Part shown: positions 1 to 6,230 of the stretch, one piece after another
How positions within the stretch are numbered: position 1 is the stretch's first letter
Layout: each line of letters begins with the position of its first letter
Source of the DNA: Ferruginibacter sp.
GTDB taxonomy: Bacteria > Bacteroidota > Bacteroidia > Chitinophagales > Chitinophagaceae
Length of the DNA: 7,076 nucleotides
NCBI GenBank assembly: GCA_018057635.1
Contig: JAGPDJ010000123.1
Location: forward strand, 1 to 7,076
Reading direction: 5' to 3'
Notes under the pieces: model-generated
What the model was told of the DNA's origin: nothing
Databases searched by the model: none
Seen by the model: the letters and a program-made list of their open reading frames with translations, nothing else
Made by a program: the position numbers and the translations under genes

Positions 1-869
1 TAGTTATTAGGTACATCACAGTTCCAGAATGAAAAATGGCTTACATCACCAACATATGTATTGCCTGTTTTTATAGCCTGACCTTCTTCTTTCCACAAAC
101 CTTTTGCTTCATCAAATGACCACAATGGTATAGTTGCCGGCGCATTTGATAAAATAGCTGCGGGTATCGGCATCGTAAGGGTTGCTTTCTGGCCAGTTGC
201 AATTTGCAATAACTCACCAGAAGCGCCGGTTAATTCTACAGCAGCCATACCAAAAGTTGTCAGGGTTTTTAATGAACCATCTGTTGAAATTCCACGCAGA
301 TCGCCGGGCATTTCCTGGTTTAAATCTGAAGCAGTTGGATTTATCCAATGTGCTGATACGTTAACGTTACCGGTATATGCCACATTGGTTGCAGCATTTA
401 CAACTCCGTTTGCAGGTAATGCAATAACCAGACCGTTTGTAAGAGTTACATTGCCACCTGTTGAACCGTTGATTGATCCTGAAATTGTTTTAGGAATCAG
501 TTTTATTCTAAAAAAAGCAGACTTGCCAGACTCAGCTATATAGGTTTTAATGCCCTTAAAGTAGCCTGGTTTGTTTACGGTTACCACTGCTGCACTTTTT
601 ACAACCTGTACATTCTTTATTTCAAAATATCCATATTTGTCGGTGGTGGTTGTTCCGCTTCCTGCAGAAACAGTAGAACCCATTACCGGCGCATCATTCT
701 CATCTGTTACAAATCCAGATACGGAGGAGCTGACTTTTGTATCAAAATCCGGCAATACGATCACGTTTCCTGTATCCGTATCAATCTCTTTCTGGCAGGA
801 AGCAAAAATCAGGATGGCTAATATGGGTAAAATCAGCCTGGTTACATTTGTTTTAAGCGTAGTAATCAT
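1..869 (-). CDS. Carboxypeptidase-regulatory-like lipoprotein, copy A (C-terminal part off window)
   Basis: This reading frame is open from the ATG at 869 to the left edge: 289 full codons with no stop, so the C-terminal half lies outside. Residues 1-25 form a lipoprotein signal peptide (basic Lys6/Arg11, hydrophobic core, lipobox FASC with Cys25 as the predicted lipidated residue), followed by QKE and a short acidic linker. Residues 46 to about 125 resemble the carboxypeptidase-regulatory-like beta-sandwich fold: VSGFVTDEND, then DKYGYFEI. Residues 130-289 form a second beta-rich module with landmarks ALPANG, EMPGDL, IPLWSFDE and HFSFWNCD. By hand count it is identical to the neighbouring 598-residue protein at about 247 of 289 positions, without gaps, so it is a tandem paralog and probably of similar full length. 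Location in the outer membrane or on the surface is inferred. No enzymatic motif is seen, and the function is unknown. Confidence 0.9.
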   Translation of the reverse strand, partial: MITTLKTNVTRLILPILAILIFASCQKEIDTDTGNVIVLPDFDTKVSSSVSGFVTDENDAPVMGSTVSAGSGTTTTDKYGYFEIKNVQVVKSAAVVTVNKPGYFKGIKTYIAESGKSAFFRIKLIPKTISGSINGSTGGNVTLTNGLVIALPANGVVNAATNVAYTGNVNVSAHWINPTASDLNQEMPGDLRGISTDGSLKTLTTFGMAAVELTGASGELLQIATGQKATLTMPIPAAILSNAPATIPLWSFDEAKGLWKEEGQAIKTGNTYVGDVSHFSFWNCDVPNN

Positions 870-885
870 GTTTAGTATTTTTTTT

Positions 886-937
886 GAGATTATGTTGGTC
901 TAGTGTTAGAGGGCATGAAAATGAAAGCTGCTGCCTG
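886..937 (-). promoter_or_regulatory. Conserved 52-base leader of lipoprotein copy A
   Basis: This noncoding segment ends 16 bases before the ATG of copy A. It matches 2968-3019, upstream of copy B, at 50 of 52 positions; homology stops abruptly at 937/3019. It probably holds 5' untranslated or promoter sequence shared by both paralogs. I see no full TTTG/TAnnTTTG promoter inside it. A tiny frame (ATG at 916, TAA at 890-892, 8 codons) lies within it. Confidence 0.6.
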
Positions 938-1084
938 TACCAAAAAAAAATAGGAATAAAAGTGAAGATGAAATACAAAAAAAAGCTGCATTTTTTTTAT
1001 AATAATATTATGCTCATCATGTAAAATTAGTAAATTTAAATATGTTGAAAGATGCTATAAATACCAGGCGAATGTTGAAAAAGT

Positions 1085-1136
1085 AAATGTAATAATTAAA
1101 AGAAAGGTTCCCAATTTGCTGGGAACCTTTCTTTTA
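1085..1136 (-). terminator. Intrinsic terminator after lipoprotein copy B
   Basis: A perfect inverted repeat pairs 1097-1113 with 1120-1136 (17 base pairs, including the GC-rich GGTTCCCA/TGGGAACC core) around the 6-base loop 1114-1119. Read on the minus strand, the stem is followed by a T-rich tail (TTTTAATTATTACATTT). It begins 17 bases beyond the TAA stop of copy B, the classic place for a Rho-independent terminator. The opposite strand also has T residues in its arm (CTTTCTTTTA), so weak bidirectional action is possible, but no gene faces it from the plus strand. Confidence 0.88.
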
Positions 1137-1153
1137 GGGTAAGAATTAAAAAC

Positions 1154-2950
1154 TTAAAAACTTCGTCTAACTCTGAAGGTGCAGGCAATGATTTTATTTA
1201 CAGGTGGTGTGCCGGGTGTGACAACGGTTCCGGTGAAATTACCTGCCATAAATTCGCCTACAGCACCATATTCTGTAATATTTACATTAATAGACGCTGG
1301 CTGTGATGTTTGTGTACCCAAATCAGATGATCCAAACGTTTCTAATAATTGTACACTTCCTAACCCTATACCGGCATTGGTGAAGGAAAAGTTTACAAAT
1401 GCTTGTGGTGATGCCGTATTTGTTGCCCCGTTTATTGTATTTGTTAAAGTTGAACCATTTCCATAATGGAAAATTGAATCGGTTGGAAAGGTAAATTCAA
1501 TAGGAGTCCCACCATCAATGGTAAAAGATATATACTGCTGTATGGAAGTTCCGCATGCTTGCAGGTTTCCTAAAGCATTGGCTCCTGAAACCAAGGTTTG
1601 GTTCAGCGGTGCACTTTGTTGCAATGATGTAAGGTCTTCTGCAATTAAAACAGCATTGGTGGTATTATTACATAACACACTGGAGAAACTGAATGAACCT
1701 GTATTACTCAAAGCATAACTAAAATATTGATTGCCAATTTGCGAAATGATATATCCATTTGTTACCGGATTTCCGGTACAATTTGTTACCGTTCCGCTTA
1801 CAGTAGCCAAACTCTGTGCTGAATTAACGGTTATTACACCCAATGAAACATTAGTGTTTCCGCTATTGAAATTCTGACTATAAATGGGCGTGCTACAAAA
1901 ATAACCGGGCAAAATCTCCAATAAAAGCTGCGAATTTGCAGGAATCAGACCACCAACATAGCCTGAAGAATCTGTAAGACCAATCCTGGCATTAGCCAGA
2001 TTTCCTACTTCCGATATTTTAACAATTGCCTGCGAAATAGGAATGCCGTCGCTATTTTTAATGGTGCAGTTAAACTGAACATAGTTATTGGGTACATCGC
2101 AGTTCCAGAATGAAAAATGGCTTACTTCTCCCACATAATTGCTTCCGGTTTTAATTGCCTGCCCTTCTTCTTTCCACAAGCCTTTTGCTTCATCAAATGA
2201 CCAAAGCGGAATGGTAGCTGGAGCATTAGATAATATGGTGGAAGGTATCGGCATGGTTAGTGTGGCTTTCTGGCCGGTTGCAATTTGCAATAACTCACCG
2301 GAAGCACCGGTTAGTTCTACTGCAGCCATACCATAAGTAGTAAGCATTTTTAATGAACCATCTGTTGAAATACCACGCAGGTCGCCGGGCATTTCCTGGT
2401 TTAAATCCGGAGCAGATGGGTTTAACCAATGTGCTGATACATTTACGCTACCGGTATACGTTGTATTGGTTGCAGCATTTACAACCCCGTTTGCAGGTAA
2501 TGCAATCACAAGCCCGTTAGTAAGTGTAACATTGCCGCCAGTTGCAGCATTAAGTGACCCGGAAATTGTTTTTGGTATCAGTTTGATCCTGAAAAAAGCA
2601 GATTTACCTGATTCTGCGATATAGGTTTTAATTCCTTTAAAGTAGCCGGGTTTATTTACGGTTACTACTGCCGCACTTTTTATAACCAGTGTATTCTTAA
2701 TTTCAAAGAAACCGTATTTGTTAGTTGTGGCTGTTCCGCTTCCGGCTGAAACAGATGTGCCCATTACCGGCATATCGTTTTCGTCTGTAACAAATCCTGA
2801 AACAGATGAAGATACTTTGGTTTCAAAATCGGGAATGATGAAGTTATTATTTCCATCGCTGCTAACTTCTTTCTGGCAGGAAGCAAAAAACAGGATTGCT
2901 AAAAAAGGGAAAAATAGCCTGGTTAAATTAGTTTTAAGAGTAGGTAACAT
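1154..2950 (-). CDS. Carboxypeptidase-regulatory-like lipoprotein, copy B (598 aa)
   Basis: The protein is complete, from ATG at 2950 to TAA at 1154-1156. Residues 1-25 are a lipoprotein signal peptide with lipobox FASC and predicted lipidated Cys25, followed by QKE. Residues 46 to about 125 are a carboxypeptidase-regulatory-like domain (VSGFVTDENDMPVMG, then TNKYGFFEI). Residues 130-286 are a beta-rich module (ALPANG, EMPGDL, IPLWSFDE, GLWKEEG, HFSFWNCD). Residues 289-375 and 383-466 look like two further Ig-like/carboxypeptidase-regulatory repeats (IKNSDGIPISQAIVKI; VSGTVTNCTGNPV). Residues 467-598 form a C-terminal beta-rich module with ITEYGAVGEFMAGNFTGTV and a final CTFRVRR, an ending I recall from other Bacteroidota lipoproteins. 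No catalytic motif is visible; a structural, binding or surface role is inferred. It lies 97 bases downstream of the GNAT gene on the same strand and is followed by a strong terminator. The exact ligand or partner is unknown. Confidence 0.92.
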   Translation of the reverse strand: MLPTLKTNLTRLFFPFLAILFFASCQKEVSSDGNNNFIIPDFETKVSSSVSGFVTDENDMPVMGTSVSAGSGTATTNKYGFFEIKNTLVIKSAAVVTVNKPGYFKGIKTYIAESGKSAFFRIKLIPKTISGSLNAATGGNVTLTNGLVIALPANGVVNAATNTTYTGSVNVSAHWLNPSAPDLNQEMPGDLRGISTDGSLKMLTTYGMAAVELTGASGELLQIATGQKATLTMPIPSTILSNAPATIPLWSFDEAKGLWKEEGQAIKTGSNYVGEVSHFSFWNCDVPNNYVQFNCTIKNSDGIPISQAIVKISEVGNLANARIGLTDSSGYVGGLIPANSQLLLEILPGYFCSTPIYSQNFNSGNTNVSLGVITVNSAQSLATVSGTVTNCTGNPVTNGYIISQIGNQYFSYALSNTGSFSFSSVLCNNTTNAVLIAEDLTSLQQSAPLNQTLVSGANALGNLQACGTSIQQYISFTIDGGTPIEFTFPTDSIFHYGNGSTLTNTINGATNTASPQAFVNFSFTNAGIGLGSVQLLETFGSSDLGTQTSQPASINVNITEYGAVGEFMAGNFTGTVVTPGTPPVNKIIACTFRVRRSF

Positions 2951-2967
2951 GGTTGAATTATTTTTTA

Positions 2968-3019
2968 GAGATTATGTTGGTCAGGTGTTAGAGGGCATGA
3001 AAATGAAAGCTGCTGCCTG
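2968..3019 (-). promoter_or_regulatory. Conserved 52-base leader of lipoprotein copy B
   Basis: This is the partner of 886-937, with two mismatches in 52 bases. It ends 17 bases before the ATG of copy B and lies wholly in the gap after the GNAT stop codon (3048). A five-codon frame (ATG at 2998, TGA at 2981-2983) is present on the minus strand. It may be a shared 5' untranslated region or control site; this rests on conservation, not on a recognised motif. Confidence 0.6.
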
Positions 3020-3047
3020 AAAATGAAAATATTTTTACTGCTTTTTA

Positions 3048-3527
3048 TTATGCAGATGTATTTGCCGGCAGGCTGCAGTTTATCCAGTCACCATCAAAAT
3101 GTACTCTTTCATATTTTTTATAAAAATTAATTGCCGGTTCATTCCATTCGAGCACCTGCCAGGCCATACCACTGTATTTTTTTTCCTGGCATTCTACGAT
3201 CAGCTGGTCGAATAATAATTTACCAATCCCTTTGCCCCTCATTTTTTCTGTAACCAAAATATCTTCCAGGTAAAGGCGTTGGCCTTTCCAGGTGCTGTAG
3301 CGGATATAATATAAAGCAAAACCAACTACTTCTCCCGGGGCTAAAGCCCCGGGCAATTCAGCTACATAAGCCCACCATATGGGCTTTTCGCCGAACCCAC
3401 TTTCAACAAAATGTTCAAAATTTACGGTTACTTCTTCCGGCGCTTTTTCATACAACGCCAGTTCATGAATCAGCTCCATCATTCTTTTGCAATCTTCTTT
3501 TACTGCTTTCCTGATTATCACATTCAT
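3048..3527 (-). CDS. GNAT family N-acetyltransferase, spermidine/spermine acetyltransferase-like
   Basis: This 159-residue protein spans the usual length of a single GNAT domain and probably transfers acetyl from acetyl-CoA to an amine in the cytoplasm. The N-terminal IRKAVKEDC, then ELALYEKAPEEV, the central YSTWKGQRLYLEDILV, and the acetyl-CoA pyrophosphate loop RGKGIG (residues 97-102) closely follow the pattern of eukaryotic SSAT and related diamine or thialysine acetyltransferases. Glu88-Asp89 and Tyr136 (INFYKK) sit where that group has its active-site acid and general-acid tyrosine. The true substrate cannot be read from sequence. Residues about 58-66 (ELPGALAPGE) are encoded by a perfect GC-rich palindrome and look like an insertion in the loop before the VVGFALYY strand. 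The gene is divergent from the DinB-like gene and on the same strand as the lipoprotein gene downstream. Confidence 0.9.
   Translation of the reverse strand: MNVIIRKAVKEDCKRMMELIHELALYEKAPEEVTVNFEHFVESGFGEKPIWWAYVAELPGALAPGEVVGFALYYIRYSTWKGQRLYLEDILVTEKMRGKGIGKLLFDQLIVECQEKKYSGMAWQVLEWNEPAINFYKKYERVHFDGDWINCSLPANTSA
3334..3353. repeat. GC-rich perfect palindrome inside the GNAT coding region
   Basis: CCCGGGGCTAAAGCCCCGGG: two 8-base arms made only of G and C around a TAAA loop. It lies in frame and encodes part of LPGALAPG. Its composition contrasts sharply with the AT-rich surroundings. From memory, similar GC-rich palindromes of the form cccgggGCTnnAGCcccggg occur scattered in Bacteroidota genomes, so this may be one copy of such a family; a genome search was not possible here. 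Confidence 0.75.
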
Positions 3528-3580
3528 GTAAGTTGGTATTAAGCAATGAAAATAATTATTAATGAATTGTAAAACTAAAA

Positions 3581-3611
3581 TCTGGGAGGATATTTAATTG
3601 GATTATTTTTG
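3581..3611 (+). promoter_or_regulatory. Candidate Bacteroidota-type promoter of the DinB-like gene
   Basis: A perfect -7 element TATTTTTG (3604-3611, consensus TAnnTTTG) is preceded, after 19 bases, by TCTG (3581-3584), one mismatch from the -33 element TTTG. This would put the transcript start about 10-12 bases before the ATG at 3628, giving a short leader. The match is to the published consensus for the Bacteroidota housekeeping sigma factor and is untested. Confidence 0.4.
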
Positions 3612-3627
3612 ATGTCAAATTTGCATT

Positions 3628-4119
3628 ATGAAGAAGGTATTTGAACAATACGCTGCATACAATGTTTGGGCCAACCAGCGTATTACTGATTGTATCAGCA
3701 AACTGTCTGACGAACAGGTAAACAGGGAATTGGTCAGCAGCTTTAAAAGCATTTACGCCACAATATCGCATTTATGGGATGCAGAAGCGATCTGGTGGCA
3801 GCGGGTAAAATTGAATGAACAACTGGAAATTCCGGGTTCTGCATTTACAGGCAATGCAGTTGAATTATGCAATAACTTACTTAAGCAATCAAAGCAATGG
3901 AAAGAGTGGACTGATCTTGCTACAGAAGCAGCCTTGGAACATGAATTTATTTACAGAAACACAAAGAAAGAACAGTTCAAACAACCGGTTCATGAAATCA
4001 TGCTACACTTGTTCAATCACCAATCATATCACCGCGGGCAACTGGTTACCATGTTAAGGCAGGTCGGATTTACTGAAATACCAAACCTTGATTATATCAG
4101 CTATGTAAGAAAAAAGTAA
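3628..4119 (+). CDS. DinB family protein (putative metal-dependent four-helix-bundle protein)
   Basis: This 163-residue protein has the usual length for the DinB/YfiT-like four-helix-bundle superfamily. The expected metal-binding histidines are visible: His48 in SHLWDAE at the end of the second helix, and His131 and His135 in NHQSYHRGQ, the signature near the C-terminus. The opening KVFEQYAAYNVWANQRI is also typical. Relatives in other bacteria are thiol (bacillithiol or mycothiol) transferases, hydrolases or proteins of unknown role, and several are stress-induced. Which reaction this one catalyses cannot be told from sequence. The protein is presumably cytoplasmic, as there is no signal peptide. 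The start is supported by a candidate promoter ending 16 bases upstream. It stands alone on the plus strand, divergent from the GNAT gene by 100 bases and converging on a lipoprotein gene 34 bases downstream. Confidence 0.9.
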   Translation: MKKVFEQYAAYNVWANQRITDCISKLSDEQVNRELVSSFKSIYATISHLWDAEAIWWQRVKLNEQLEIPGSAFTGNAVELCNNLLKQSKQWKEWTDLATEAALEHEFIYRNTKKEQFKQPVHEIMLHLFNHQSYHRGQLVTMLRQVGFTEIPNLDYISYVRKK

Positions 4120-4153
4120 ATCCGGGTTGTATAATTATACAGATGTGGAGCTT

Positions 4154-4900
4154 TTAATTGTGATCTATCATGGTCAATGTGATACCATAAGAGCCATCTA
4201 CATAATACCCGCCGAGCCCAGGAACCGGCGGCTGGTATTCTCCATGAAAGAAATTGCGGTAAACCAACCCGATGCCTGAAGCATATTTTTCCTGGCTGTA
4301 ATTGATTTCATGATAAGAATTGGGATCTGCAGGATTTCCGATAATTTCATCCCGATGGTTTACAACCAATGCTTTGGCAAGGTCGTAACTTCCAACTTGT
4401 AACGGGAGGCCTACACTATCATAAATATAATCCCAGTCATCCATATACTTTACCTGGGAATTTAAAGAATAAGTGTCTATATAAGTATTTCCTTTCCAGG
4501 AAAAATTATCCCTTACCGGTTGCTTAAGTTTGATGAAACGCATGTTATTTTCAATAAACTCAAGAGATGTTGATGAGTTAACGGCAGTGAATGATTGATC
4601 TGGTAACCATGCTGATGCAGGGCTGTTCCTTATATACCTGAAAATACGGTAAGCAGGGCGGCCAAGATTATCTGTTACCAGGGAATCCACTTCATATTTC
4701 ACCTGGTAACTGCGTGTTACCGCTGTTGTACCAAAATTTATATAAATAACTGAATCGAGGTTATAAGTGATGTACTTTCCTGTTTCCAATGGAAAATATT
4801 CATTCAGTTCAGGTGTTTGGAAATCTACACTTGATTTGCTACAGGCGCTAAATGCCATTATAAACGCGGCAATAGCAAAGAAGGTGATGATTCTTTTCAT
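4154..4900 (-). CDS. Uncharacterised Bacteroidota lipoprotein (248 aa)
   Basis: I chose the ATG at 4900, giving MKRIITFFAI at the N-terminus. An in-frame ATG at 4918 would put MFTLYF before the basic signal-peptide start and would fall within the candidate promoter. Residues 1-20 form a lipoprotein signal peptide with FSAC and predicted lipidated Cys20, followed by SKSS. The mature part is one predicted beta-rich domain with landmarks EYFPLETGKYITYNLDS (35-50), DNFSWKGNTY (131-140), YASGIGLVYRNF (206-217) and the terminal GSYGITLTMIDHN. I recall similar landmarks from unnamed lipoproteins of this phylum but know no assigned function. No catalytic motif is evident. It follows mnmA on the same strand after a 78-base gap, but a hairpin and a candidate promoter in that gap suggest separate transcription. 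Envelope localisation is inferred. Confidence 0.85.
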   Translation of the reverse strand: MKRIITFFAIAAFIMAFSACSKSSVDFQTPELNEYFPLETGKYITYNLDSVIYINFGTTAVTRSYQVKYEVDSLVTDNLGRPAYRIFRYIRNSPASAWLPDQSFTAVNSSTSLEFIENNMRFIKLKQPVRDNFSWKGNTYIDTYSLNSQVKYMDDWDYIYDSVGLPLQVGSYDLAKALVVNHRDEIIGNPADPNSYHEINYSQEKYASGIGLVYRNFFHGEYQPPVPGLGGYYVDGSYGITLTMIDHN

Positions 4901-4915
4901 AAAATACAAGGTAAA

Positions 4916-4948
4916 CAATTATAATAAACAGATTGAATCAGCAGCAAA
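4916..4948 (-). promoter_or_regulatory. Candidate promoter of the 248-aa lipoprotein gene
   Basis: On the minus strand, TTTG (4948-4945) is followed after 21 bases by TATAATTG (4923-4916), one mismatch from TAnnTTTG. Transcription would start near 4909, just ahead of the ATG at 4900 and beyond the alternative ATG at 4918. The match is weak in AT-rich DNA. Confidence 0.28.
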
Positions 4949-4957
4949 AATGCTGCT
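4940..4957 (-). terminator. Small hairpin after mnmA, possible weak terminator
   Basis: AGCAGCA (4940-4946) and TGCTGCT (4951-4957) pair perfectly around a four-base loop, 21 bases beyond the mnmA stop. The minus-strand sequence after the stem (GATTCAATCTGTTTATT) is only moderately T-rich, so an intrinsic terminator is doubtful; it could equally be a 3'-end stabilising hairpin. Confidence 0.3.
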
Positions 4958-4978
4958 TTATGATGAATGAAATTTGAA

Positions 4979-6079
4979 TCAGGATCGTTGGATGATCCCA
5001 CCACCGATTACATCATCATCTTCATAAAAAACAGCACTCTGCCCCGGTGCAATACCTTTTACATTTTCAAAGAAACGAACTTTTATGTCATTTTCGTATG
5101 TGTAGAGGTTACTGAGGGCGCCTTTGTCTTTGTACCTGATTTTTGTTACCGCTTCCATCCCGTCTGTAACGCCTTCATATTTCATCCAGTTTAACTGGTT
5201 AACTGTCATTTCTATCCGGTTCAGGTCTTCTTCATCGCCCAGTACAACTGTATTTGTTTCCGGAATTATCTCGGTTACAAATGCCGGTTTCCCAAGCGCA
5301 ATATCCAATCCTTTCCGTTGCCCAACGGTATAAAATGGATAACCTTTGTGTTTCCCAAGCACTTTTCCTGATGGATCAATAAAATTACCACCGTTCACTT
5401 TTTCTTCCAGTCCTTCTACTTTACGTTTTAAAAACCCGCGGTAATCATTGTCCGGAACAAAACAAATTTCATAACTCTCATTTTTCTTTGCCAGTTCGGG
5501 ATAGCCAAAATCAAAGGCCATTTGCCTGATAGCAGATTTACGGTATGTGCCCAATGGCAGTAAAGTACGGCTCAACAGATCCTGTTGAAGTCCCCACAAG
5601 GCATAGCTCTGGTCCTTTGTTTCATCCAGTCCTTTCCTGATGAAATACCTGCCGTTACTATGCTGAACCACTTGTGCATAATGACCGGTTGCAATAAAAT
5701 CACATCCCAGGGCATCTGCTCTTTTAAGTAAAGCCCGCCATTTGATGTGTGTATTACACATTACACACGGGTTGGGCGTTCGGCCGGCAATATATTCTTC
5801 TACAAAATTTTCTATCACAAAATCGCCAAATTCTTCCCTGATATCCAGTATAAAATGCGGAAAACCATGTTGTACGGCTGCCAGCCGGGCATCATTGAAA
5901 CTATCAATATTGCAGCAACCGGTTTCTTTTTTGCCAGTTGTTCCTACGCTGGTAGCATAATCCCAGGTTTTCATGGTGATCCCGATAACATCATACCCTT
6001 CTTTGTGCAGCATTAAGGCAGCTACGGTACTGTCAATACCGCCACTCATGGCCATTAATACTTTACCTTTTTTACTCAT
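4979..6079 (-). CDS. mnmA: tRNA-specific 2-thiouridylase MnmA
   Basis: MnmA activates U34 of tRNA-Lys, -Glu and -Gln with ATP and inserts sulfur to give 2-thiouridine, improving decoding. The 366 residues from the ATG at 6079 match the family length. The PP-loop SGGIDS (12-17) binds ATP. TPNPCVMCN (101-109) contains Cys108, aligned with the E. coli Cys102 catalytic position, plus Cys105. TGHYA (131-135) and KDQSYAL (155-161) are family signatures. Cys206 in YEICFVPD is the second active-site cysteine, and YPFYTVGQRKGL (247-258) starts the C-terminal part. The frame stays open for 55 more codons upstream, but that extension is low-complexity sequence derived from repeats, and a TATCTTTG promoter element at 6104-6097 lies inside it, so the start at 6079, directly before KKGKVLMAMSGGIDS, is preferred. 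It is divergent from thyA. Confidence 0.97.
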   Translation of the reverse strand: MSKKGKVLMAMSGGIDSTVAALMLHKEGYDVIGITMKTWDYATSVGTTGKKETGCCNIDSFNDARLAAVQHGFPHFILDIREEFGDFVIENFVEEYIAGRTPNPCVMCNTHIKWRALLKRADALGCDFIATGHYAQVVQHSNGRYFIRKGLDETKDQSYALWGLQQDLLSRTLLPLGTYRKSAIRQMAFDFGYPELAKKNESYEICFVPDNDYRGFLKRKVEGLEEKVNGGNFIDPSGKVLGKHKGYPFYTVGQRKGLDIALGKPAFVTEIIPETNTVVLGDEEDLNRIEMTVNQLNWMKYEGVTDGMEAVTKIRYKDKGALSNLYTYENDIKVRFFENVKGIAPGQSAVFYEDDDVIGGGIIQRS

Positions 6080-6096
6080 ATCGAAATTATTCGATG

Positions 6097-6104
6097 CAAA
6101 GATA
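6097..6104 (-). promoter_or_regulatory. Candidate -7 promoter element of mnmA
   Basis: TATCTTTG on the minus strand fits the Bacteroidota -7 consensus TAnnTTTG exactly, 17 bases before the ATG at 6079. No clear TTTG -33 element is seen at the expected spacing; that stretch is occupied by the tandem repeat at 6115-6140. The position supports the short mnmA start. Confidence 0.42.
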
Positions 6105-6114
6105 CAAAAATGTG

Positions 6115-6140
6115 GTTTGAGGTTTGTTGTTTGAGGTTTG
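6115..6140. repeat. 14-base-period direct repeat (GTTTGAGGTTTG twice)
   Basis: The 12-base unit GTTTGAGGTTTG occurs at 6115-6126 and 6129-6140, separated by TT. The unit is itself built from the internal repeat GTTTGAG/GTTTG. It sits between mnmA and thyA, just upstream of the mnmA -7 element. Simple repeats of this flavour are familiar to me from intergenic DNA of Bacteroidota. Confidence 0.8.
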
Positions 6141-6230
6141 AAGTTGATTTTCTGGTGAATTGCGTTTTGAGTAATTTTAATAATCCCTTTAATTCTACTT
6201 ATCAGCTTCTGTTTCTTAATAACTTTTAGT

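Noticed and set aside
977..998. A8-GCTGCA-T8 inverted tract upstream of lipoprotein copy A
   Set aside because: The arms are pure A/T and would form a very weak stem. It may bend DNA, but nothing supports a terminator or promoter call.
571..3020. Open plus-strand frames at 571-903 and 2718-3020, antisense to the starts of both lipoprotein genes and similar to each other
   Set aside because: Their similarity follows from the duplication of the minus-strand genes. They have no family resemblance, the real genes have signal peptides and domains, and the frames overlap them entirely.
4128..4141. 14-base perfect palindrome TGTATAATTATACA between the converging DinB-like and lipoprotein genes
   Set aside because: It has no loop or T-run for a terminator. 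A 7-base-arm AT palindrome is expected about once by chance in AT-rich sequence of this length, so I do not call it an operator.
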